Assembly: GCA_036494545.1 (NCBI GenBank)
Contig: DASXOB010000002.1
Coordinates: 186,001 to 250,000 of the forward strand
Direction of reading: 5' to 3'
Length of the DNA: 64,000 nt
Origin: JAICXG01 sp036494545
Lineage (GTDB): Bacteria > Verrucomicrobiota > Verrucomicrobiia > Chthoniobacterales > UBA10450
The translations under genes and the position numbers were made by a program. Under the pieces are notes generated by a model. The model was not told the DNA's origin and did no database searches. It worked only from the letters and a program-made list of their open reading frames with translations. Position 1 is the first letter of the stretch. Each line of letters opens with the position of its first letter. Positions 53,211 to 61,762 of the stretch are shown here, in pieces.

Positions 53211-53779
53211 TTGGGAAGAGCTGCGGGACCGGGCAGAACGCGGCCTTTCAATTCGATTGCGCGGCCCTGGATCGCGCCATCCTCGGCCTCCATCACCCAT
53301 TCCCAGGAGAATTCGTACGAGCCCGTCGCGCCGGCATATCGTCCCGTACCGCCGAGAAACTTTCCTGTGATGTGGTTGCGGTCCGCCGTGCCTTGACCCT
53401 TGAGTTCGCTAAACACTTGGTCACCACGTTCGTCCGTCCAGACGCTGCGGCCAACGAGCCCCGTTTCACTATCGACAAGAGCAATCACCTCGGAGCGAAA
53501 TCCTGCGCCGGGCCGCTTTGGTCCCGCGAGCAGCATCGTCCCACTCAGGTCGATAATCGAGGCATGCCGATCCCCGCCGAGAGAGATAGTTGTGCGACTA
53601 CCTGTGGCGTTCCAGGAGCCCGAGAATTCCAGCCACTCGCCGGACGCTTCGTAAGGCTTCGGCGATTCCGACCCCGGCCCGCAAGCGGTTGCCGCGAGCG
53701 CCCAGGCGAAGAGAGCGCAGGCCGATGCGAGCCGCGACTTGGTCGATTTTTGGTGAGATTGGATTGTGCCAGGATTCAC
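53207..53779 (-). CDS. Lipoprotein, beta-barrel-like, coupled to the transporter
   Basis: 190 residues from GTG 53777-53779. Signal peptide with lipobox ALAATACGP (about residues 26-34). The mature part is Gly-rich and beta-type, with GTGRYAGATGSYEFSWEW, resembling allene-oxide-cyclase-like barrels. It is translationally coupled to the transporter; the two form a two-gene cassette. Function unknown. Confidence 0.72.
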   Translation of the reverse strand: MNPGTIQSHQKSTKSRLASACALFAWALAATACGPGSESPKPYEASGEWLEFSGSWNATGSRTTISLGGDRHASIIDLSGTMLLAGPKRPGAGFRSEVIALVDSETGLVGRSVWTDERGDQVFSELKGQGTADRNHITGKFLGGTGRYAGATGSYEFSWEWVMEAEDGAIQGRAIELKGRVLPGPAALPK

Positions 53780-53894
53780 GCGCTCACTCGTTTGTTTTGG
53801 AGCATGAACATCCGCTCGGTTTTGCCAAGCATTGTTTTTGGCGAAGATCCTTGAAGCGAGAACAGCGGCGAGCACCTCAGGCTGAGGGATGAAT

Positions 53895-54066
53895 ACCTAA
53901 CGAGAATAAGCTGAGGCGCCGCGAGCTAATTGAAGGCCTGGCAAGCCCTGACATAGATGGGAGGGCCAAGCGAGTGCGAGCGAATCAAGGAAACGGACTG
54001 CCAAGTCGTGACATAAACGAAAGCCCGACGGGTGCGGAAGCAGGGTGGCGGATGCACACGATTAGC
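53895..54066 (-). repeat. Long attC site (about 170 bp)
   Basis: Minus strand starts GCTAATC (containing the MAPEG stop TAA) and ends CTCGTTAGGT. Inside are two diverged direct repeats (TTTATGTCACGACTTGGCAG and TCTATGTCAGGGCTTGCCAG). Confidence 0.65.
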
Positions 54067-54457
54067 ATAGAAGGGTGACGAGAAAGAGGGCGATGCCGGT
54101 TAGGGCGGTGTTAAAGAACAAGATTGAGCGCACTAACCCGAAGCCGGCCGCGGCGGCCAGGACGTAGCCGACTCGTCCCCAGAAGTAGAGCTGTACTCCC
54201 CACAAGGTCAAAGCACCGTGGCGGTCGGCGAGATGGGCTGCCAAGACGACGGCAACGAAGAAAGGAAAGGTTTCCATGAAGTTGGTGTATGCCTGATCCA
54301 CTCGGTTTGCCACCCCACGCAATGGAGGCACAGGCTCCTCCCGGTTACTGGCTGTCCAGCGATAGCCGCGCTGAAAACTGATGAGATGGGAATCGGCGAT
54401 CAGGTGCAAGAGGCCCAGAATCACTGTGGCCGCCAGAAATCGAAGCTCGGTAGTCAT
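54062..54457 (-). CDS. MAPEG-family membrane protein (cassette gene)
   Basis: 131 residues with four hydrophobic helices. The motif GVANRVDQAYTNFMETFPFF followed by LWGVQLYFWGRVGYVLAAA is diagnostic for MAPEG (membrane-associated eicosanoid and glutathione metabolism). Function in bacteria mostly unknown. Confidence 0.88.
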   Translation of the reverse strand: MTTELRFLAATVILGLLHLIADSHLISFQRGYRWTASNREEPVPPLRGVANRVDQAYTNFMETFPFFVAVVLAAHLADRHGALTLWGVQLYFWGRVGYVLAAAAGFGLVRSILFFNTALTGIALFLVTLLC

Positions 54458-54476
54458 GATTTACGGAATGTAGGCG

Positions 54477-54595
54477 CCTAACGAGACAAAGATGAGTCAT
54501 AGCGCCGAGCGCGTGCCAGGCTGCAGATGATTGGTTGAATTACGGGCGAGCTCATAAGTAAGCCGGCAGCGACCGCTCCCATCGCATGGTTATAT
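54477..54595 (-). repeat. attC site, both core ends recognisable
   Basis: Minus strand ATATAAC ... GTCTCGTTAGGC, 119 bp. Arms CCATGCGATGGGAGC and GGCGCTATGACTCATC are partly complementary. Confidence 0.8.
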
Positions 54596-55051
54596 CTCAG
54601 GGACAGATCGAGACTGGACTTTGAGGAAAAGAGATAAGCTCCCATAATCGATCACGGCGGCGTGCGCCTCAAAAACGTCAGCGCCAAGGATAACATCGAC
54701 TGGAGACTCGCCTTTGAGAGCCAGAGATTGATTGACGTGCGTAAGGTCCATTGCCAACAAGGCGCGATAACGTGGCTGCACGTCGCCAAGCGACAGTGTG
54801 GCGTCATTGAGATGGAAGATCTCGAGTTGAGCGCCGCCGGCCCCGCCGCCCTTCATCTCGAGCTTCTTGAGCGTGAGCCCCAGTTCCCGGGCGCGCGCCA
54901 GGCTAACTACTGTGCTCGCAGCTCCAGTGTCGATCAGGACGGCGACCGGATGGCCGCTCAGAGAGCCCGCGGTGTGGAAATGCCCTAGGCCGCTTCGAGA
55001 GAGAGCGATTTGTCGGAAGCCCTCCTGAGTGAGAAAAGCAGAAAGCGTCAT
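54590..55051 (-). CDS. Retropepsin-like aspartyl protease (cassette gene)
   Basis: 153 residues. The catalytic motif is VLIDTGAASTVVS (D-T-G, about residues 40-44). A hydrophobic-hydrophobic-Gly counterpart is in VILGADVFEAHAAVIDY. Clan AA, gag-polyprotein-like bacterial protease; works as a dimer. Ten bases after the attC core. Confidence 0.85.
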   Translation of the reverse strand: MTLSAFLTQEGFRQIALSRSGLGHFHTAGSLSGHPVAVLIDTGAASTVVSLARARELGLTLKKLEMKGGGAGGAQLEIFHLNDATLSLGDVQPRYRALLAMDLTHVNQSLALKGESPVDVILGADVFEAHAAVIDYGSLSLFLKVQSRSVPEI

Positions 55052-55060
55052 ACGCGTGAA

Positions 55061-55118
55061 GCCTAACGAGAACAGGACGAGCCACGCCGCCGATCGCGCG
55101 GCGTGCTGTAATTACTTC
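55061..55118 (-). repeat. Short degenerate attC site
   Basis: Minus strand ends GTTCTCGTTAGGC; inner hairpin CACGCCGC...GGCGGCGTG. Left core degenerate. Confidence 0.6.
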
Positions 55119-55687
55119 TTACCTTCGAAAAGCGGAAGATATGTTTCGTAGCCTTCTTCTCTTAACTTGTCCAAGGGCACGAAGCGCAGCGAAGCCGAGT
55201 TGATGCAGTACCGCAGCCCGCCTTTGTCCCTGGGCCCATCTTCGAAGACGTGTCCAAGATGTGCGTCACTCTTTTTAGTCCGGATCTCGGTCCGCTCCCG
55301 CCTGCCAGTGGTGTCGGATTTCTCCGCCAGCGCTTCTTTCGCGACGGGCTGGGTAAAACTGGGCCAGCCAGTTCCGCTATCGAATTTATCCAGCGAAGTA
55401 AAGAGCGGCTCGCCGCTGATCACATCGACGTAAATTCCGGGCTCGTGATTGTCCCAATATTCATTCTGGAAGGGCGGCTCCGTGCCGCATTGCTGGGTGA
55501 CGTAATACTGCTCCGCCGTTAAGCGCTTGCGCAGTTCAGCGTCGGCCGTCTCCTTGTCGTCAGGGCCGCTTTGCGCAGCGCCAGCTTTCGTTTCGTTATC
55601 TTGTTGAGTCATTTCGGAATTAAGAATGAACGGTGTCGCAACGATTGCAAGAACAGCGAGGAGTGCCAGGCAAAGCGGAGTATCCAA
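55112..55687 (-). CDS. msrB: Peptide methionine-R-sulfoxide reductase, exported form
   Basis: Repairs Met-R-sulfoxide. 191 residues from a TTG start. An N-terminal membrane/signal segment (LALLAVLAIVATPFI) precedes the MsrB domain: YYVTQQCGTEPPF, SGTGWPSF, DAHLGHVFEDGP and catalytic Cys in RYCINSASLRF. The two zinc CxxC pairs are absent (VISG, KKSD instead), so it is a zinc-free type. The ATG at 55612 is an alternative cytoplasmic start. Confidence 0.92.
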   Translation of the reverse strand: MDTPLCLALLAVLAIVATPFILNSEMTQQDNETKAGAAQSGPDDKETADAELRKRLTAEQYYVTQQCGTEPPFQNEYWDNHEPGIYVDVISGEPLFTSLDKFDSGTGWPSFTQPVAKEALAEKSDTTGRRERTEIRTKKSDAHLGHVFEDGPRDKGGLRYCINSASLRFVPLDKLREEGYETYLPLFEGKK

Positions 55688-55745
55688 ATACTTAAGGCCA
55701 CGCTACGATGGCCTGCGAACGTCCCCGTAGGATATCGATTCGATC

Positions 55746-56126
55746 ATGAAAATACGGTTGCAATGCAATTCGGTTCGATTGCGTTTGAAGGGGAGCGAAG
55801 TCGAACAATTCGCGCGCACGGGCCGCGTCGAGGAGAAAATCACCTTTGGCGAAGCTGCCGGGAATAGCCTTTTCTATGTCTTAGAGACGGCCGATGTCTC
55901 GGCCCCGCAGGCCCGGCTAACGGCAAACGGTGTCATCGTTCAAGTTCCTGCCGCCGCCGCCGCACGATGGATCACCGGGACCGATGTCGGTCTGGAAGGC
56001 ACTCAGGTTGTAGGTGAAGGCGAATGCTTGCACGTGCTTATCGAAAAGGACTTTGCCTGTCTCAATGGCACGGACGAACAGAATATCGATACATTTCCGC
56101 ATCCGCTGGCGGGAACGAAATGTTAG
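55746..56126 (+). CDS. DUF7009-like small protein
   Basis: A 126-residue protein: MKIRLQCNSVRLRLKGSEVE, then FGEAAGNSLFYVLE and HVLIEKDFACLNG. It resembles the small family labelled DUF7009; function unknown. Plus strand, unlike the cassettes, with no attC beside it. Confidence 0.7.
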   Translation: MKIRLQCNSVRLRLKGSEVEQFARTGRVEEKITFGEAAGNSLFYVLETADVSAPQARLTANGVIVQVPAAAAARWITGTDVGLEGTQVVGEGECLHVLIEKDFACLNGTDEQNIDTFPHPLAGTKC

Positions 56127-56142
56127 TCAGCCAACCACCTCG

Positions 56143-56802
56143 TCAGGGTGACGAGTTAGGGCGTGGCCGGTCTTGCGCAAAGACTCGCGCTTTTCGCTTT
56201 CGCATTTCGTCGGCAATCGTCCGGGCGTCGCCGCCCTGAACGTGCAGTTGTCGGATGATGTTGTCGTAGCTCTGTTCGTCGCGGTTTTGGCTTAGCTTGA
56301 AAACATTCTCCGTCTCTCGCACTTCGATCTCGAAAGCGACGATCGCCTTAACCAGCGAATCGACATAGGATTTTGGCAGGTGACGGAAGAGAGCAGGGGA
56401 ATCGTCATTGTTCTCGAAGTGGGCAGTGAGTTTTTCCAAAAACAGTCGCAGTTCCGGTTCCTCGAGAAATCGAATCTTTCCGCGGGCATGCACGCTTATG
56501 TAATTCCAGGTGGAACCGGTTAGCGGGTTCGAATACCAGCTCGCGCTCACATAGGCATGCGCGCCGGAGAAGACGCAAAGCGCTTCGCTGTTTCGTTGAA
56601 ACGCTTTGTGATGATCCGTGTTTCGCATGATGTGCCCGCGAAGAAAGAGCGCTTCGCCCTCGCGCTCGTCGATTAAGACCGGCACCTGGGTTGCGACAGG
56701 CGCGCTCTCGCCAACGCCAATCAGCATGGCAAACGGATGTTGCCGGATAAAATCGAGGACGGTACGCTGATCGCTCTCCTTAAAGTAAGGCAGGTCGTAC
56801 AT
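56143..56802 (-). CDS. FMN-binding PaiB-type protein
   Basis: 219 residues of the PaiB / negative transcriptional regulator family: MYDLPYFKESDQRTVLDFIR, HIMRNTDHHKAF, and STWNYISVHARGKI. Binds FMN in a split-barrel. No attC adjoins it. Divergent from the zinc-ribbon gene. Confidence 0.88.
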   Translation of the reverse strand: MYDLPYFKESDQRTVLDFIRQHPFAMLIGVGESAPVATQVPVLIDEREGEALFLRGHIMRNTDHHKAFQRNSEALCVFSGAHAYVSASWYSNPLTGSTWNYISVHARGKIRFLEEPELRLFLEKLTAHFENNDDSPALFRHLPKSYVDSLVKAIVAFEIEVRETENVFKLSQNRDEQSYDNIIRQLHVQGGDARTIADEMRKRKARVFAQDRPRPNSSP

Positions 56803-57078
56803 GATCTAAAATCTGCGTGGAGATTAGCAAAAGGCGAGCCCCGACGGTTGGGAAGGGTGTCGAAGGAGAGCGGACGGAAAAATTTGCGTAGTGGGGTGCG
56901 GTTTTTCTTGCCGCAATGGCCGCAATGTGTTCGAGTGAACATATGCAATATCTCAAGCGGCTTCTTACTCTTCTTCACCGGGCGCGGCCCCGGCCTCAGC
57001 AGCTCGAGCTACCATTCCACGTCAAAGCCTCACGTCGAGGTGCCCTCCTGGAGAGACGCGGCCGGGCTCGGTAAGCCG

Positions 57079-57303
57079 ATGGCCGACGATCAGTTCATCG
57101 TCCCGCTACGTCAGGCTCTCGAGCAGGTGCGCGACCGGCTTGACACCATCATCGTCCGTCTCAAGACCCAGGAAGAACCGCGCTTTATGCGCTGGCGTTG
57201 CACCCACTGCGGCCACATCAAACACTTCACCCGGCCCATGCCAGCCCACGTCGCCCCGCCCTGCCCGAAGTGCAAAGGAGCGGAGTTCCAGGCCATTCCG
57301 TGA
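57079..57303 (+). CDS. Small zinc-ribbon protein
   Basis: 74 residues from ATG 57079. A helical N-terminus (QALEQVRDRLDTIIVRLK) is followed by a zinc ribbon: CTHCGHIKHF and CPKCKG. Role unknown. A near-identical 3' tail of it recurs after modA at 58413, see there. Confidence 0.72.
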   Translation: MADDQFIVPLRQALEQVRDRLDTIIVRLKTQEEPRFMRWRCTHCGHIKHFTRPMPAHVAPPCPKCKGAEFQAIP

Positions 57304-57422
57304 CCGATGCTTGATGTTGGCCGGGGCGGGAACTTGCGTCCTCCTGATTACCGGATAAACGACGGGAATGAACCGCGTTTACTCCGGCGACAATCTCAGT
57401 GGCTTCGGGAAGGGATAACATT

Positions 57423-57626
57423 ATGAAAGAAAGCATTCGTAACCGTCTGCCAGGTACGATCAAGAGCGTCGTTTCCGACAAAGTAATGAGCAAAGTCATC
57501 ATCGAGACCGCAGCCGGGGAAGTTGCCGCGGTCATTACAACTCGTTCGGCGCAAGATCTGGGGCTGCGAGAGGGTGACAAAGTGTTTGGTCTCACTAAGG
57601 CCACCAATGTCTCTGTCTCGAAATAA
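57423..57626 (+). CDS. mop: Molybdenum-pterin-binding (Mop/TOBE) protein
   Basis: 67 residues: NRLPGTIKSVVSDKVMSKVIIETAAG, VAAVITTRSAQDLGL and KVFGLTKATNVSVSK, the complete Mop domain. Stores or buffers molybdate. It is 32 bases before modA. Confidence 0.9.
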   Translation: MKESIRNRLPGTIKSVVSDKVMSKVIIETAAGEVAAVITTRSAQDLGLREGDKVFGLTKATNVSVSK

Positions 57627-57658
57627 TCGAAACAATTCCTGACTAGCAAACACAACAT

Positions 57659-58408
57659 ATGAAGAGATTATCTATCCTTGTCAGTGCGATGCTGGTCATC
57701 ACCAACGCGCGGGCTGAACAGCTCACCGTCCTCGCCGCCTCGAGCCTTACCGACGCGATGAAAGAGATCGCCCCGCTCTACCAGAAGGAGACGGGAAACG
57801 AGATGCGCCTGAGTTTCGGCGCCTCCAGTATGCTGGAACGCCAGATCGAGGAGGGCGCACCGGCCGACGTCTTTCTTTCCGCCGACGAGCTGAAGATGGA
57901 TACTCTGGAAAAGGCCGGAGTGCTTGTGCCCGGGACCCGGCACCCACTACTTGGCAATACCCTTGTCATCGTCATCCCATCCGACAGTCAGTTGCAGATC
58001 CATTCCGCTGCTGACCTCGCGAATAACAACGAGATCAAAAAAATCGCCATCTCACAACCCTCAGCCGTGCCAGTAGGAGTCTACTCCAAGGAATACCTGA
58101 GCAAGCTTGGCCTGTGGGAGAAAGTCGAGAGCAAAGTCGTTCCGACGGAAAACGTCCGTGCTTCCCTCGCGGCCGTGGAAAGCGGCAACGTACAGGCTGG
58201 TTTCGTTTACAAGACCGACATGCTCATTTCCGATAAGGTAAAGTCTGCCCTTGAGATCCCCGCCCGCGAAGGACCAAAGATCAGCTACCCCGTCGCCGCG
58301 CTCAAAGGAACCCGCGACTTGGAAGCGGCGAAGAAGCTGGTCGATTACCTCAGAAGTGAGGCCGCCCTCAATATTTTCAAGAAATACGGTTTCAAGGTAG
58401 CGGAGTAA
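57659..58408 (+). CDS. modA: Molybdate ABC transporter substrate-binding protein
   Basis: 249 residues with signal peptide (MKRLSILVSAMLVITNARA), then the ModA pattern: VLAASSLTDAMKEIAP, SFGASSMLERQIEEGAPADVF and TENVRASLAAVESGNVQAGFVY. Binds molybdate or tungstate for ModBC. No modB or modC follows: the region continues into a gene fragment and the cassette array, so the operon looks cut short. Confidence 0.95.
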   Translation: MKRLSILVSAMLVITNARAEQLTVLAASSLTDAMKEIAPLYQKETGNEMRLSFGASSMLERQIEEGAPADVFLSADELKMDTLEKAGVLVPGTRHPLLGNTLVIVIPSDSQLQIHSAADLANNNEIKKIAISQPSAVPVGVYSKEYLSKLGLWEKVESKVVPTENVRASLAAVESGNVQAGFVYKTDMLISDKVKSALEIPAREGPKISYPVAALKGTRDLEAAKKLVDYLRSEAALNIFKKYGFKVAE

Positions 58409-58412
58409 TCCG

Positions 58413-58471
58413 ACGTCGGCGCTCCGCCCTGCCCGAAATGCAAAGGTGCCAAGTTCCAAGCCATGCAGTAG
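58413..58471 (+). pseudogene. 3' fragment of a second zinc-ribbon gene
   Basis: Directly after modA the sequence GCTCCGCCCTGCCCGAAATG encodes APPCPKCKGAKFQAM and a stop, matching the end of the 57079 gene (APPCPKCKGAEFQAI). Only the tail remains; the upstream part has been replaced by mop-modA or lost. Confidence 0.8.
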
Positions 58472-58529
58472 GGATGTTGATCAGAATGTAGTAAGGTAAA
58501 GAAATGGAGAAAATGCAGAGATAGACATG

Positions 58530-58592
58530 GCGCAAATCTCCTCTCTCAACACTCACCGAATCACTCCCAACCTTCCCAGCACCTGATTAGGC
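58530..58592 (-). repeat. Partial attC site
   Basis: Minus strand GCCTAATC (containing the cupin stop) and the array loop TGAGTGTTGAGAGAGGAG. No right core: the site is broken at the mop-modA block. Confidence 0.6.
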
Positions 58593-58967
58593 ATCACCGG
58601 TAGGAACGATGTTAGCGGTTTCCACCATCAAAATGACCGCTCGCTCCGGTGCGCGGGTGCGATGGACGACACTCTTCGGCACCACGAATCCTTGCTGCGG
58701 CTGGAGATCGATCGAACGGTCTTGGAGATCGATAATGAAATGCCCCTCCAGGACAAAGAAAAACTCGTCGTCGTTGTCGTGCTTGTGCCAGTGATACTCG
58801 CCCTGCATTACTCCCAGGCGAACAACGGAATCGTTTACCTTGCAGAGCGTCTGATTATACCATGCGTCGGTGCAGGTTTTCACCAGTGAGGGAACGTCCA
58901 CCAGGCTAAGCGCCGGAAACTTGATATTCAGGCGGGTCGTATATGGGAAGCTTTGTGAATCACTCAT
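58587..58967 (-). CDS. Cupin protein (cassette gene)
   Basis: 126 residues. Cupin motif 1 is GEYHWHKHDNDDEFFFVLEG (metal ligands His, His, Glu), motif 2 GFVVPKSVVHRTRAPE. Single-domain cupin of unknown substrate. A fragment of a related gene lies at 60345-60430. Confidence 0.9.
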   Translation of the reverse strand: MSDSQSFPYTTRLNIKFPALSLVDVPSLVKTCTDAWYNQTLCKVNDSVVRLGVMQGEYHWHKHDNDDEFFFVLEGHFIIDLQDRSIDLQPQQGFVVPKSVVHRTRAPERAVILMVETANIVPTGDA

Positions 58968-58984
58968 GGTAAGTTTAGATGACA

Positions 58985-59107
58985 CCCTAACGAGAATAAG
59001 GTTAGCTGCGGCCTGCTGAGACGCAATACCGCTTTCTCTCAACACTCATCTAATAACCCTCAGCCTTTTTATTACACTGGCTCGCCGTCTCCACCGATTG
59101 CTTAGAC
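58985..59107 (-). repeat. attC site
   Basis: Minus strand GTCTAAGCAATCGG ... CTCGTTAGGG, 123 bp. Carries the loop GGGTTATTAGATGAGTG shared with the site at 61080. Confidence 0.75.
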
Positions 59108-59128
59108 TTTGTCCTGCCTGTGTCCTTC

Positions 59129-60301
59129 TTAACGCCGGACGAATTCTTCCGCTGTCCCGAGATAGGTGTCCCCGCCTGTTTCTGTGTGATCAACGCCAGC
59201 GGCAATCAACACACTTCCGTCTCGCAAGCGTAGAGCGGAGTGTCCATGCCGTGGAGTGTGGAGTTGAGCGGGCAAAGTAGTCCAGGTGCCGGTAGCCGGT
59301 TCATAAACTTCGGCGCTCGCCAGTGAGTTCTGGTCGTTTCCCGCCCCGCCGGCTGCGAGGACTCGACCAGCCGCCAGCAAGGTAGTCGTATGCAGCACTC
59401 GCGCCTCGGACAGGCTACCGGTGGAACTCCAGTTACCCGTGTCGGGGTCGAATACCTCGGCGCTGGCCAGGATAACTGTCTGAAACTGAGCATCAAGATA
59501 CGCACCGCCGGCAACAAGCACACGGCCATCCATTAGCCGCGTAGCCGAATGGAGAAAACGCGGGTCGGTAAGACTGCCCACAGCCGCCCATTGACCGGTC
59601 GCCGTGTGATATACCTCAGCGCTCGTCGTTGCCACAAGCAGCTGTGTTAATCCTGCAACCATTAACACGTCCCCGTTGGGGAGCAGGGTCGCAGTATGGA
59701 AAGCCCGGGCCTCAATCAGGCTTCCCGTCTGGCTCCAGGTGCCCGTCGCAGGGTCATAAAGCTCCGCGCTGCCGAGATCTTTGGTCGCGTCGGTTCCACC
59801 AGCCAGAAGGACTTTGCCGTTCGGCAACAGGGTCGCAGTAGCACCGGCGCGTTTGGCTACAATGGGATTCCCGGTAAGCGTCCAGGTGTCAGTAGTCGGG
59901 TCGTATAGCTGGGCCGTCGGATTGAAAGGCGGATATTCGCCTCCCCCAGCCACGAGGACCATCCCATTGGAAAGCAACGTAGCGGTAAAAGAGCGGCGGA
60001 CGCTACCCATATTGGCAGCTGGGCTCCAGCTCTTGGTCGCCGGATCGAACAATTCTGCATTGCTCGTAGCCTGGGCATTTCTATCCTGTCCGCCGGCGAG
60101 GAGCACGCTGCCGTCGGGGAGCATGACCGCCTGTTGGTCCAGGCGCGGAGTTACAAGGTGGCCGGCGCGAATGAAACGTTCCGGACCGGCGACGGCTGGT
60201 TGCACCGCGCATAGCACGCTGCCCAGGCAACAGATCGTGATCCACTCGCGAGAAGAGAACAACGCAGTCTTTTTTTGCATAAGTTGTTGTGCTTTCATCA
60301 T
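59129..60301 (-). CDS. Secreted Kelch-repeat beta-propeller protein
   Basis: 390 residues. Signal peptide (about residues 12-38, ending AVAGPE), then about six Kelch-type repeats, each with a pattern like TATLLPNGKVLLAGG ... SAELYDPATGTWSQTG. Probably an extracellular binding propeller. No attC between it and the TlpA-like gene, only a cupin fragment. Large for a cassette gene. Confidence 0.9.
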   Translation of the reverse strand: MMKAQQLMQKKTALFSSREWITICCLGSVLCAVQPAVAGPERFIRAGHLVTPRLDQQAVMLPDGSVLLAGGQDRNAQATSNAELFDPATKSWSPAANMGSVRRSFTATLLSNGMVLVAGGGEYPPFNPTAQLYDPTTDTWTLTGNPIVAKRAGATATLLPNGKVLLAGGTDATKDLGSAELYDPATGTWSQTGSLIEARAFHTATLLPNGDVLMVAGLTQLLVATTSAEVYHTATGQWAAVGSLTDPRFLHSATRLMDGRVLVAGGAYLDAQFQTVILASAEVFDPDTGNWSSTGSLSEARVLHTTTLLAAGRVLAAGGAGNDQNSLASAEVYEPATGTWTTLPAQLHTPRHGHSALRLRDGSVLIAAGVDHTETGGDTYLGTAEEFVRR

Positions 60302-60344
60302 TCGCGCAGCGTGTGGGAGCGTAGGCCGCGAAGTCAATCTTTTA

Positions 60345-60430
60345 TTGTTGCTTGTGCCTGTCGTAATCGCCTTGCATCAACCCCAAGGCGAACAAAAGAA
60401 TCGTTTATCTTGCAGCGCGTCTGGTCAGGC
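60345..60430 (-). pseudogene. Cupin gene fragment
   Basis: Minus strand matches the middle of the cupin gene at 58587: TAAACGATTC, TTGTTCGCCT, GGCGA and GGCACAAGCA recur in order (encoding part of VNDSVVRLGVMQGEYHWHK), but frame and ends are lost. A remnant of a duplicated cassette. Confidence 0.8.
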
Positions 60431-60434
60431 GTCC

Positions 60435-61070
60435 TCACAAATAGGGGCGAATGCTCGTTTCTAATTCCTCATAGCTGGGCGCACCGATAAAGTGCCTCCG
60501 CAGAATGCCGTTACGATCGATGACGAGCGTAAAGGGTCGAAAGTTTTTGATCTTTAACCAGTCGAAAGAGTCGGTATACCCGCAAAGCAGTTCCGTCGGG
60601 TGCTGTTGAAAAAACTTCTGGAGGCGCTCACGGGGCTCGTCCGAAAGGGTGATGATCACCAGTCCACTATCCCTGTACGCCTCCTGCAACCGAACCAACA
60701 ATGGCATCTCTTGGATGCAGGGTGGACAATAGGTAGCCCAGAGATTCAAGAGAACTACCTTTCCTTCCACCTGACTGAGACGTTGGGGAGTATTATCCGA
60801 CACGCGTTTGAATAAAATTTCAGGAACCCTTCTCCCGGTGTCTGCCTGCACAGTCACCAATGCGTGGGTCAATGGTGCGAGTCGAACGACGAGCAACCAA
60901 AAGCAAATGGCCATTGGCACGAGCCACAAAACACTTTTCGCCAGTCGATGGACAAACGCCCTCCGGGAAAGTGAGTGGCGTTGCTGCCACACGCGCCATG
61001 CACCCACTACTGGCAAGAGTACGAGGACGGCTAGTAACCAAGGTCCCCATTTTGCCACCAGATCAAGCAT
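60435..61070 (-). CDS. TlpA/ResA-like membrane-anchored thioredoxin (cassette gene)
   Basis: 211 residues. Two hydrophobic segments at the N-terminus (WLLAVLVLLPVVG; SVLWLVPMAICFWLL) anchor a redoxin domain with LNLWATYCPPCIQEMP (CPPC active site). ATG (61068-61070) nine bases from the attC core. Reduces or oxidises periplasmic disulfides. Confidence 0.9.
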   Translation of the reverse strand: MLDLVAKWGPWLLAVLVLLPVVGAWRVWQQRHSLSRRAFVHRLAKSVLWLVPMAICFWLLVVRLAPLTHALVTVQADTGRRVPEILFKRVSDNTPQRLSQVEGKVVLLNLWATYCPPCIQEMPLLVRLQEAYRDSGLVIITLSDEPRERLQKFFQQHPTELLCGYTDSFDWLKIKNFRPFTLVIDRNGILRRHFIGAPSYEELETSIRPYL

Positions 61071-61079
61071 GCTCTTAAA

Positions 61080-61204
61080 GCCTAACGATACCAGGATGAA
61101 TTGCGGCCAGCTGGAGCGCGGTACCACTCTCTCTCAGCACTCATCTAATAACCCTCAACTTCTTATTACACTGGCCAGCGGCTGGCTGCATTGATTGGTT
61201 AGGC
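61080..61204 (-). repeat. attC site, both cores perfect
   Basis: Minus strand GCCTAACCAATCAATG ... GTATCGTTAGGC, 125 bp; imperfect palindrome with GCTGGCC / GGCCAGC arms. The best site in the window. Confidence 0.88.
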
Positions 61205-61257
61205 CTGGCTCTTTCCTCGTCACAACTCGTAGCAGATTCGGCGACCAATTGTCCCCA

Positions 61258-61680
61258 CTATTTCATGTGTCTAAGTTGAGCCTTTAACGCGTTTGTCAGT
61301 GCTTTCTTTCGTGAAGTAAGATCTTTAAGGCTTGCAAAATGCGCCAGTCTCCTGCCGTCGGGATAATCTCCTTCCAGGAGCCCCGATTTATCGTTGGCCC
61401 AATCACCCCGCCAAAATACGAGACGAAGGCTGTCTTTCCGATAGAAGTTGAACACCACCAGGTGGCGGCGATATTCCTTCGGATTGAATGGCTTCATGGG
61501 GCCGACATAAAAGAACGCCGGAGCGTTCCATTTGATCTCTTCGCCGATGGCTGAATCAACCGCCAGGATCGTTAGCCTCAGTGCTTGCGCCAAATCAGCC
61601 AGCGGGTGCCTGAGCGCCTTCATGAAGGCGTCGACGGCCGCAGGATCAGTTGGCTTTGTCGTTTCGTTCTTGCGAAGCAT
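61258..61680 (-). CDS. DUF1801 domain protein (cassette gene)
   Basis: 140 residues: FMKALRHPLADLAQALRLTILA, GEEIKWNAPAFFYVG and LVFWRGDWANDKSG fit DUF1801. A Shine-Dalgarno-like AGAAAGG precedes the ATG. Function unknown. Confidence 0.85.
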   Translation of the reverse strand: MLRKNETTKPTDPAAVDAFMKALRHPLADLAQALRLTILAVDSAIGEEIKWNAPAFFYVGPMKPFNPKEYRRHLVVFNFYRKDSLRLVFWRGDWANDKSGLLEGDYPDGRRLAHFASLKDLTSRKKALTNALKAQLRHMK

Positions 61681-61702
61681 TACCTTTCTAGCTCCTGCTA
61701 AC

Positions 61703-61762
61703 GCCTAACAAGACACAAGTGATGCGATATCGGCAAGACTCATTTGGTCAATCTTGGCTAGC
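61703..61762 (-). repeat. Short, degenerate attC site
   Basis: Minus strand GCTAGCC ... GTCTTGTTAGGC, 60 bp. The stop codon TAG of the upstream gene lies in GCTAGCC. Confidence 0.55.

Noticed and set aside
56721..56978. Short CGHCGKK-containing frame upstream of paiB
   Set aside because: It overlaps the paiB start on the same strand, has only a GTG start and no second metal pair.
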